From: Pseudomonadota bacterium
GTDB taxonomy: Bacteria; Pseudomonadota; Gammaproteobacteria; Burkholderiales; Burkholderiaceae_E
Assembly: GCA_029779755.1 (NCBI GenBank)
Contig: JAKOZZ010000183.1
Coordinates: 1 to 37,628, forward strand
Length of the DNA stretch: 37,628 nucleotides
Direction of reading: 5' to 3'
Shown here: positions 28,091 through 34,555 of the stretch, piece by piece
Layout of the letters: every line of letters begins with the position of its first letter
How positions within the stretch are numbered: the first letter of the stretch is position 1
Translations under genes and position numbers: made by a program
The notes under the pieces: model-generated
Database searches by the model: none
Seen by the model: only the letters and a program-made list of their open reading frames with translations
What the model was told of the DNA's origin: nothing

Positions 28091-29326
28091 TCAGAGGTCG
28101 ATGTCGCCGCTCAGCATCTCCTTGGCGATCGTGCGGCGCAGGATCTCGTTCGACCCGTCGGCGATGTTGACCTTGCGCAGCGACTTGTACGCCTCGGTCA
28201 GGCCCAGCTCGTTGGTCATGCCGATCGCGCCGTGCACCTGGATCGCGCGGTCGAGGGCGAGCGCGCCGGCCTGCGTGGCGAAGGCCTTCATCATCGACAC
28301 CTCCTTGCGCGCCGGCAGGCCGCTGTCGAGCAGCTGCGCCGCGTTCAGGCACATCAGGTGCGCGGCGTGGATCTGCATCGCCGATTCGGCGAGCGGGAAG
28401 GTCACGCCCTGGTACTCGGCGATCGGCCCGCCGAAGGCCTCGCGGATCTTGCTGTACTCGAGCGCCTTCTCGATCGCCCAGCGGCCGGTGCCGACCGAGC
28501 GCGCCGAGTTGTACAGCCGGCCGAGGTTCACGCCGATCATCGCAATCGAGAACCCTTCGTTCAACCGACCCACGAGCTGGTGCGGTTCGACGCGCACGTT
28601 GTCGAAGCGCAGCTCGGCCTCGTTGCCGCCGACGCTGCCCCACATGCGGATCACGCGCTCGACGACGAAGCCCGGCGAGCGCGTGGGCACCAGGAACGCG
28701 CTGATGCCGCCGCGGCGCTGCGCCGCGCGCTCGGGGTCGGTGATCGCGAACACGATGCAGTAGTCGGCGTACGGACTGTTGGTCGTCCAGATCTTGCTGC
28801 CGCTGAGTCGCCAGCCGTCGCCGTCGGGCACGGCGCGCGTCTTCATCATCATCGCGTCGGAGCCGGCGCCCGGCTCGGACATGCCGAAGCACATGCTCTC
28901 GTGGCCCGACATCATGCCGGGCAGCAGCGTCTCGCGCGCCTGCGGCGTGAGCTGGCGCAGCACCGCGCTCGGCCCGAACGCCCAGTGGCTGAGCACGTAG
29001 TGGCCCAGCCAGTAGTGGTCGGCGCAGGTGTGGAAGATGCGCTCCCAGGCGCCGAACCAGGCGACGTTGCCCAGGCCCTGGCCGCCGAGGTCGGCGGGCA
29101 CGCACATGGTGTAGTAGCCCGCGCGTGCGGCCGCGATGCGCACCTCGCTGATCAGCGCAAGCGCGTCGGGGTGATATCGGCCGTCGTCGGTGAACAGGTT
29201 GCGCTCGTTGTCGAGCAGCGCTGCGTGCCGTTCGTGGCGGGCGATGACTTCGGTCTTCAGGAAGCGGTCGAGTCCTTCGCGGATGGCGCGGACCTCGTCG
29301 GGGTACTGGTAGGCGATGGCGGGCAT
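28091..29326 (-). CDS. Acyl-CoA dehydrogenase family protein
   Basis: 411 aa from ATG 29326 (MPAIAYQYPDEVRAIREGL). The three-part ACAD fold is visible. There is an N-terminal helical part; a middle beta domain with CFGMSEPGAGSDAMMMKTRA and WTTNSPYADY (FAD and substrate contacts); and a C-terminal helical domain with KIREAFGGPIAEYQ, VHGAIGMTNELGLTEAYK and ADGSNEILRRTIAKEML. At the place of the catalytic Glu of medium-chain ACADs (YEGT) this protein has Asp (ADGS), as in ACAD10/11-like enzymes. That suggests unusual, long or hydroxylated/branched acyl-CoA substrates (inference). It lies in a minus-strand run behind the GntR regulator and the Bug remnant. No electron-transfer flavoprotein gene is nearby. 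Confidence 0.9.
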   Translation of the reverse strand: MPAIAYQYPDEVRAIREGLDRFLKTEVIARHERHAALLDNERNLFTDDGRYHPDALALISEVRIAAARAGYYTMCVPADLGGQGLGNVAWFGAWERIFHTCADHYWLGHYVLSHWAFGPSAVLRQLTPQARETLLPGMMSGHESMCFGMSEPGAGSDAMMMKTRAVPDGDGWRLSGSKIWTTNSPYADYCIVFAITDPERAAQRRGGISAFLVPTRSPGFVVERVIRMWGSVGGNEAELRFDNVRVEPHQLVGRLNEGFSIAMIGVNLGRLYNSARSVGTGRWAIEKALEYSKIREAFGGPIAEYQGVTFPLAESAMQIHAAHLMCLNAAQLLDSGLPARKEVSMMKAFATQAGALALDRAIQVHGAIGMTNELGLTEAYKSLRKVNIADGSNEILRRTIAKEMLSGDIDL

Positions 29327-29419
29327 GGTCTGTTCCGTTCCATTCAGCGTGATGGTGGGTGCGATCGGATGTGCTCCGACCGGCGGGTGTGACAAGGTGA
29401 TGGTCGCGTCAACCGGACA

Positions 29420-29695
29420 TCATTGGATCCGGGTGCCAAGCGTCCTCAGGATCGGATCCCAGGTCGCGACGTCGCGCGCGAGCCGGTCGCTCGGCTCGCC
29501 GGCCGCGAACGGAACGATGGTCCTGATCGGCTTCGTTGGCCATTCCTGAGCGCTCGCCGGTGGCATCAGCGCGGCGCAGATCGCCGTGCAGACCGCGAGC
29601 ACGGCATGCCGGCGTCGGCGTTGACGTGCGCGTGCCGGGGCCGCGGCGTACGCGGTCGGGTGTTCCGGGGTGGGCGGCTGCGCGCTGTGGTTCAT
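29420..29695 (-). pseudogene. Internally deleted Bug/TctC-type substrate-binding protein (91 aa remnant)
   Basis: The open frame keeps a good ribosome site (GGAGACA), a long signal peptide with an RQRRRR stretch (residues 1-49, ending PPASA) and the first strand of a Bug protein (EWPTKPIRTIVPFAAG, 51-66). It then passes within about 15 residues into what looks like the normal Bug C-terminus (ATWDPILRTLGTRIQ, 77-91). Intact family members have about 320 residues, so some 230 central codons are missing without a frame break. Full-length Bug proteins bind carboxylates in the periplasm for tripartite uptake; this one cannot have that fold. It may still be expressed as a secreted peptide of about 42 residues. 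It lies between the GntR gene and the acyl-CoA dehydrogenase gene. Confidence 0.75.
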
Positions 29696-29757
29696 CGAGG
29701 GTGTCTCCTGTTGGTGGTCTGATCGGTCTGGTGGTCCTGCCGGCGGTGTGCGCCCGC

Positions 29758-30519
29758 TCAGGCGCGTTCGGGCCCGACCTGCAGCCGCACCGAGCTCACG
29801 TACGCGAAGCGGTCCGCCGGATACAGATTGACCGCGACTTCGATCAGCTGGTTCCGTTCGCTCAGATAGCGGCGCGTGAGCAGAAGCCCTGCCGATCCGG
29901 GCTCGACCGTCAGGCGCTTCGCATCGGCCGGTCCGATCGTGGTGGCGCGGATCTCCTGCTGCACTTCGACGATGGTGATGCCGTAGTGCTTTTCGAGCAG
30001 CGTGTAGATGGGCACCTGCGACGCGTCGATGTGTTTCCGGACGCCGCCATAGGCCCCATTGATGTAGACGTCGGTCAGCGCCATGGGCAGCTCGCCCCGG
30101 TCGGTGTACCGCAGGCCCGTGACCTTCAGCCAGCGCTGGCCCGCTGGGCATCCGAGCCGGGTGGCGAGCGCTTCGTCCGCGATGAGGTCGATCGTTTCGC
30201 TCGTGACCAGACGGGTGTCTTCCACGTACTGCGGCAGGTTCGAGATCACGGCGGTGGTCTGAACGTACGCACTCTCTGCAGGAGGCGCCTTCACGGTCGT
30301 TCCCACGCCGCGCTGGCGCGTGACGAGGCCGCGCTCCTGGAGCCGTCGGATCGCTTCACGGACCGTGTGCCGGCTGACGCCGAACTGCGTGCACAAGGTG
30401 AACTCGGTGGGCAGCAGACTGCCGACCGGATGCCGACCGGCCTGGATGTCGTCCATCAGCTGCTGCGCGACCAGCACGTACTGCGGGGGCGTGGCGAGCA
30501 AGGGGGCGGTGGATTTCAT
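29758..30519 (-). CDS. GntR-family (HutC/UTRA type) transcriptional regulator
   Basis: 253 aa. An N-terminal winged helix (about 12-80) shows GSLLPTEFTLCTQFGVSRHTVREAIRRLQERGLV, the GntR signature, though with FTLCTQF where many members have E.ELA..F. A UTRA ligand-binding domain follows (about 95-245) with RWLKVTGLRYTDRGELPMALTDVYINGAYGG and GSAGLLLTRRYLSERNQLIE. These regulators are usually repressors released by a small metabolite. The gene heads a minus-strand run with the Bug remnant, an acyl-CoA dehydrogenase and a GST, which it may control. A palindrome in its own promoter points to autoregulation. Confidence 0.92.
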   Translation of the reverse strand: MKSTAPLLATPPQYVLVAQQLMDDIQAGRHPVGSLLPTEFTLCTQFGVSRHTVREAIRRLQERGLVTRQRGVGTTVKAPPAESAYVQTTAVISNLPQYVEDTRLVTSETIDLIADEALATRLGCPAGQRWLKVTGLRYTDRGELPMALTDVYINGAYGGVRKHIDASQVPIYTLLEKHYGITIVEVQQEIRATTIGPADAKRLTVEPGSAGLLLTRRYLSERNQLIEVAVNLYPADRFAYVSSVRLQVGPERA

Positions 30520-30525
30520 TCGAAC

Positions 30526-30556
30526 ATTCTAATGTCCGGACATATGCCGACGTCAA
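30526..30556 (-). promoter_or_regulatory. Promoter of the GntR gene with palindromic operator
   Basis: On the minus strand TTGACG (30556-30551) and TAGAAT (30531-30526), each 5 of 6 to consensus, are separated by 19 bases. The spacer contains the perfect 12-bp palindrome ATGTCCGGACAT (30532-30543), a good size and shape for a GntR-family operator. Only 6 bases lie between the -10 box and the ATG at 30519, so the transcript probably starts at or next to the start codon. That would be a leaderless mRNA, in line with the absence of a ribosome site. Confidence 0.6.
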
Positions 30557-30593
30557 GGCGCACCGTCTGCACGGCTTCGGGGCCGCGCCCGGG

Positions 30594-32102
30594 TCAGTCG
30601 TCGAGCCGATGCACGCTGACCGTGGCCGCCACGCCGACCACCGTCCGGTCGTCCGGTGCGAACAGCAGTTCGCCGTCGGCGGCCCGCCCGACGAACCGGC
30701 CATCGGCGGTGCGGTACAGCGCCCATCCTCCATCGCGTCGGACCGCGACCAGGGCCCCGGTGGCGCTGAAGCGCGGGCGGGTCATCTCGACGTCGCCCGC
30801 GAAGCGGCGCACCACCCGCACCGGTGGTGCGACCAGCAGTGCGTCGCCGTCGCGTGCGCGCAGCAGCAGTGCGCGGGGGCTGGCGGCGATCAGCGGCGCG
30901 TGCCGACCGACCGCGGCGGGCAGGGGGCGGGGCGCCATGGTCGCGGCATCGAACACCCGGAGCCTTCCCGTGGCATCGAGTGCGTAGGCCGTGGCCCCCG
31001 TCCCGTCGAGCCAGGCGCGCGCGAGGGACGCCTGCGGCACGCTGCGCGCGCGAGGCGGCCCGGGGGCGAGGCCCGCGCCGGTCGCCCGGGGGGGCAGCGT
31101 GATGCGTGCCAGTCCGGACGGGTCTTCCAGCAGCGCGTGCCGGCCGCCGCAGTCGATCGCGGCCCGGCCGTCGTCGAGGAACACGCGCCCCGGCAGCAGC
31201 GTGGGCGTGGCATCGAAGGGCGCGATGCGCCAGAAGTAGGTGCGGAACGACGCTGCATCCGCGGCCGTCAGCAGGCAGGCCCCTGCGCAGGCGGACGCGT
31301 GCAGCGCGGGCTGCGCAGGGCCGTCGACGCGCCCTGGGGTCGATCCGTCGACGGACAGACGCGCCAGCGCATCGGCGCGGGTGACCACCACCACGGCGCC
31401 GTCGGTCTGCAGCGATCCATCGGCGACGACCAGGGCGCCGCGCGCGCGCGCGTCGCCCAGGGCGAACGTGCCGCTCGTGTCGACGGTGAGCGGCGCGCCC
31501 GACACCATCGTGCGCCAGGCGAACCCGTCGTCGATCAGGGTGGCGTCGGCCGGTGCCACGCGCGCCGTCCGGCCATCGCGCGCCCGCACCCAGAGCTCGG
31601 AGCCGTCGGGTGCGAACTGCAGCGCGATCGGGTCCGTCAGGCCGCTCGCACCCCGACGCGTCGCGCCGCTGTCGAGCGGGACCAGCAGGATCTCGCCCGT
31701 GCGTGCAGCCAGTGCAAGCAGACGGCCGTCCGGCGACAGGGCCGCCTTGCGCACGGCGAACCCCGGGGCGAAGCGCGCCGTTTCGGTGATGCGGGTGGGC
31801 CGCGGTGCCGCCGTGCAGCGCCACGGTTGGGGCCGAACAGCATCGACTGGGCGTGCTGAGTCGACCGAGCGTGCGGCGTCGACCGAGCGTGCAGCGTCGA
31901 CCGAGCGTGCTGTGTCGATCGAGCGTGCTGTGTCGATCGAGCGTGCTGTGTCGATCGAGCGTGCAGCGTCTACAGGGTGTGCGGGCGATGCCGCCGCGAC
32001 GCCCACGGCCCAGGCCGCCGCGATCCCCAGCAGTGCCGCGCACAGGCGCGCGGTGACCACGGGCACGCGCCGCGCCGTCGTGCGCGGCGGCGTCCGGGTC
32101 AT
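30594..32102 (-). CDS. Exported beta-propeller-like (WD40/YVTN-type) protein
   Basis: 502 aa from ATG 32102, which overlaps the stop of the peptidase gene (ATGA). The frame stays open far upstream, but that part is an out-of-frame reading of the peptidase gene. The N-terminus is a signal peptide (RLCAALLGIAAAWAVGVAAA, residues about 18-38) followed by seven near-perfect hexapeptide repeats (SIDTAR type, about 45-87). The rest shows repeated blade-like units such as RKAALSPDGRLLALAARTGEILLVPLD, LQFAPDGSELWVRARDGRTARV, PRFSATGALVAVRRDGGWALYRTADGRFV and ELLFAPDDRTVVGVAATVSVHRLDD. This is a WD40-like propeller without enzymatic motifs. It is probably periplasmic and a protein-binding partner of the two genes upstream in the same overlapping operon. 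Confidence 0.75.
   Translation of the reverse strand: MTRTPPRTTARRVPVVTARLCAALLGIAAAWAVGVAAASPAHPVDAARSIDTARSIDTARSIDTARSVDAARSVDAARSVDSARPVDAVRPQPWRCTAAPRPTRITETARFAPGFAVRKAALSPDGRLLALAARTGEILLVPLDSGATRRGASGLTDPIALQFAPDGSELWVRARDGRTARVAPADATLIDDGFAWRTMVSGAPLTVDTSGTFALGDARARGALVVADGSLQTDGAVVVVTRADALARLSVDGSTPGRVDGPAQPALHASACAGACLLTAADAASFRTYFWRIAPFDATPTLLPGRVFLDDGRAAIDCGGRHALLEDPSGLARITLPPRATGAGLAPGPPRARSVPQASLARAWLDGTGATAYALDATGRLRVFDAATMAPRPLPAAVGRHAPLIAASPRALLLRARDGDALLVAPPVRVVRRFAGDVEMTRPRFSATGALVAVRRDGGWALYRTADGRFVGRAADGELLFAPDDRTVVGVAATVSVHRLDD
31843..31968 (-). repeat. Seven 18-bp tandem repeats encoding a hexapeptide
   Basis: Seven contiguous 18-base units (plus strand TCGACCGAGCGTGCNGNG, with TCGATCGAG in three), plus a degenerate eighth at 31969-31986. 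They encode (S/P)(I/V)D(T/A/S)AR directly after the signal peptide of the propeller protein. Because the unit is a multiple of three, copy changes preserve the frame. Confidence 0.88.
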
Positions 32103-33757
32103 GCGTGCGGCACGAGGCGCTGTCGCACCTCGTCCTGCGTGAGGGCGGGGCTCTTCGAGATCACCAGCGACCAGGCGTCGGTCTTCAGGCGGAAGAACCC
32201 GCCGCCGCCCACCCCGGTCGCTTCGGTCTCGCCGTTGTAGTACACGTGGCGGCCGCGGTCGTTCTCGCCGCCCGCGACATTGCGCTCGTTCTCGTTGGTT
32301 GCGTAGCTGGAACTCGTGCCGGCGTCGAGGCGCTGGTTGATCCGCCGCTCGGTGCCGCCGCCGGGGTCGACGCGGCCGTCGCCGCCGGCCCCCTGGAACG
32401 CCCGGATGGCCGCGACGGTGGGGTCGTTCGGATCGGTCTCGTCGATCGGACCGTCCAGCGGGCCGGCGTAGTGGCCGGTGCGCTGCAGGGCCTCGCGCAC
32501 CGCACGCACGTCGTCGGGCAGGTTCATCGGGTCGGCGGCGGACGTGCCGCGCAGACCGACCGGTGCGGCGATGTCGAGGTCGCCGTAGACCGAATCGCCG
32601 GACGCGAGGTTGCCGTACGGGTCGTTGAAGATCAGCCATTGCGCGTGGCCGTCGTGATCGACGACCGCGCCGCGGATGCACATCACGTGTCCGTCGGTGG
32701 CGTAGGTGGAGTTGACCACCGGCTTGCCGGCCGCCAGCAGCGCCACGATGCCGTCGGCATAGTCGCTGGGGATCGAGTCGTCGTTGCCGGTGCCGCCGGA
32801 CGTGCGCCCCACCGAGTACTCGCCCGGGTGGGCTTCCTCGGCGAGCTCGGCCGTCGTGGTGCGCAGGTGGTCCCAGTTCTGCCACGGGCAGGGGAAGGAC
32901 GCGGACGGAGCCGGATGACGGTCCCAGGTCTCCTGCATCAGGCGGCGGCGGCTGAGGTCGCCCCCGCCGGCCAGCGTGATGCCCCAGTAGTCGAGCGCCA
33001 TCTTGGTCGACGTGGGCATGCAGATGATCGAGCCCGTGAACGTCTGGCTGACGCCGGCCGGATGGGCGGGGGTGGGGGCGACGGTCTGGACCGACTCGCC
33101 CGTGCCGGCCTGGCTCAGGTAGGGCACGTCCAGCGACAAGGTCGCCATCCTGACCGTGACCGTCAGCAGCCGGATGTCGGGGTTGTCGGTGCCGGACATG
33201 GCGGCGGTGCCGGGGTAGACGTCGTCGAAATCCTTGTCGCCGGCGAAGCCGTCGTCGCCCGACCCGAACACGTCCTGCACCTTGGCGATGAAGTTCCGGG
33301 CGTCGCCCACGGTGTACGTCATGGACTCGGCGTCGATGCCGGTGATCGACAGCGTGAAGCGCTCGCGCTTGAGGCGGGCGTCGGCGTTCACGTACTCGAC
33401 CTCGATGTCGGCGGTCGGCTTGCCCCGCAGCGCGCTTTCGGGGCTGCGGCCGTCGTCGCCCGTGGTGCCGAGTGCAGCGCCGTCGAGGCGCACCGCGAGG
33501 CCCGACAGCGGGATGTCGCCGGCCCGCGTCGACACCACCACCACCACCTTGTACAGGTACGAGCGGCTGCCCCCGGGGGGCGCGCCGACGCGGTCGCCCG
33601 GTGCGCCGGCGCCGCCGTCCGGCGGCGGGTGCGTGCCGACCCCGCCGCGTCGGCGATTGCCGTCGCGCGCGTACGGACATTCTTCGCAGACCCCGTCGCG
33701 CGGCGTCGAGGGGCCGGGCGGGTCGCTTCCGAACAGGTGGTCGAAGAAGCTAGGCAT
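32099..33757 (-). CDS. C39-like papain-fold peptidase with peptidoglycan-binding domain; candidate secreted effector
   Basis: 552 aa, no signal peptide. Residues 1-50 hold MPSFFDHLFGSDPPG and a C-x2-C motif (GVCEECPYARDG). Residues about 65-130 look like a carboxypeptidase-regulatory/Ig-like beta domain (DIPLSGLAVRLDGAALGTTG). Residues about 200-390 match the C39-like peptidase pattern: VPYLSQ, a Gln-less active site ICMPTSTKMALDYWGI (Cys246), His357 (DGHVMCIRG) and Asn378/Asp379 (IFNDPYG). A peptidoglycan-binding-like domain follows at about 415-455 (VREALQRTGHYAGPLDGP ... TVAAIRAFQ). The C-terminus is Gly-rich with LKTDAWSLVISKSPAL. The start overlaps the upstream gene by 8 bases, and the stop overlaps the propeller gene. 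A cell-wall-acting, non-Sec-exported enzyme such as a T6SS-type effector is a reasonable inference but not shown. Confidence 0.75.
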   Translation of the reverse strand: MPSFFDHLFGSDPPGPSTPRDGVCEECPYARDGNRRRGGVGTHPPPDGGAGAPGDRVGAPPGGSRSYLYKVVVVVSTRAGDIPLSGLAVRLDGAALGTTGDDGRSPESALRGKPTADIEVEYVNADARLKRERFTLSITGIDAESMTYTVGDARNFIAKVQDVFGSGDDGFAGDKDFDDVYPGTAAMSGTDNPDIRLLTVTVRMATLSLDVPYLSQAGTGESVQTVAPTPAHPAGVSQTFTGSIICMPTSTKMALDYWGITLAGGGDLSRRRLMQETWDRHPAPSASFPCPWQNWDHLRTTTAELAEEAHPGEYSVGRTSGGTGNDDSIPSDYADGIVALLAAGKPVVNSTYATDGHVMCIRGAVVDHDGHAQWLIFNDPYGNLASGDSVYGDLDIAAPVGLRGTSAADPMNLPDDVRAVREALQRTGHYAGPLDGPIDETDPNDPTVAAIRAFQGAGGDGRVDPGGGTERRINQRLDAGTSSSYATNENERNVAGGENDRGRHVYYNGETEATGVGGGGFFRLKTDAWSLVISKSPALTQDEVRQRLVPHA

Positions 33758-34496
33758 GACTGGCCGCCATCCGGGCGTAGGCCTGGGCCCGGTTCAGCAA
33801 TGCCCGTGCGCGCTCGACACGCGTGCCGTCGGTGGGCAGGCGCGAAAAGAACCACGCGTACTGGGGATCCTGCAGGCAGTCGGTGCCGAGCATGAAGACG
33901 AGGCCGGCCGCCGCCGCGCGGCCGATGCCACCGTCGTCGGCGCCGAGCGCCCGTGCCACTTCGACGGATTGGAAGGCGATCATCGACAGTGCCGGCCCGC
34001 CGATCTGCTCGGCACGCTCGGGCCAGATGCGCTCGAGCAGGCCGGCGAGTCCGTAGGGATCGACGACCAGGTCCGCCGGGGGGCGGGCGGCGACCAGCCG
34101 GGCCAGCGCTGCCTTGAACGCGGCGCCGTCCGCACCGCAGGCCGCACGGCAGTAGGCGTTCGCGGCACGGTGCAGCATACGGATGCGCTGCAGTTCCGGC
34201 AGCACGGGATCGTCGAGCCAGCGGCGCACGAAGGCGTAGCCCGGGTCGTCGGCAAACCCGATGCCCCACAGCATCGACAGCTCGAGCCAGACGCGCGTGG
34301 TTTCACGCTCGATCACGCCGAACGCATCGGCCCGTTCGATCGCGGCCCGCACGAACGCACGCAGCGCCTCCGGGCCCATGACCTGCGCATGCCGCGGCGC
34401 GAGGGTGGCCAGGTGCGTCGCCATCTCGTCGACGAACACCTGCGCCCGCCCCTCCCGGAGGTGGTCGATCTGGCCGGTGGAAAAGCTCAGGTTCAC
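33750..34496 (-). CDS. Helical protein resembling T6SS-associated accessory proteins
   Basis: 248 aa, GTG start at 34496, no signal peptide or membrane helix. The N-terminal half (LSFSTGQIDHLREGRAQVFV, ALRAFVRAAIERADAFGVIE, TTRVWLELSMLWGIGFADDP) follows a pattern remembered from unnamed proteins encoded beside VgrG/PAAR effector genes (R.gI.rA..yGi..e.dv..y..L....G..FD.dP). This is recall, not a search, and may be wrong. The C-terminal half is another helical region (ALGADDGGIGRAAAAGLVFMLGTDCL...YAWFFSRL). It is the first gene of a three-gene overlapping operon, placed where T6SS clusters usually carry an adaptor or chaperone. A weak ATACAC-containing promoter may lie in the 59 bases upstream. 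Confidence 0.6.
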   Translation of the reverse strand: MNLSFSTGQIDHLREGRAQVFVDEMATHLATLAPRHAQVMGPEALRAFVRAAIERADAFGVIERETTRVWLELSMLWGIGFADDPGYAFVRRWLDDPVLPELQRIRMLHRAANAYCRAACGADGAAFKAALARLVAARPPADLVVDPYGLAGLLERIWPERAEQIGGPALSMIAFQSVEVARALGADDGGIGRAAAAGLVFMLGTDCLQDPQYAWFFSRLPTDGTRVERARALLNRAQAYARMAASHA

Positions 34497-34555
34497 GCGG
34501 CCAGTGTATCGACGCGCGGCGGGGCGGTCGATCCTACCGGGGTACTAGGGGCGGT

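Noticed and set aside
32103..33680. Upstream extension of the propeller protein to over 1000 residues
   Set aside because: The extra N-terminal part is an out-of-frame translation of the peptidase gene. The real start at 32102 gives a signal peptide and an ATGA overlap.
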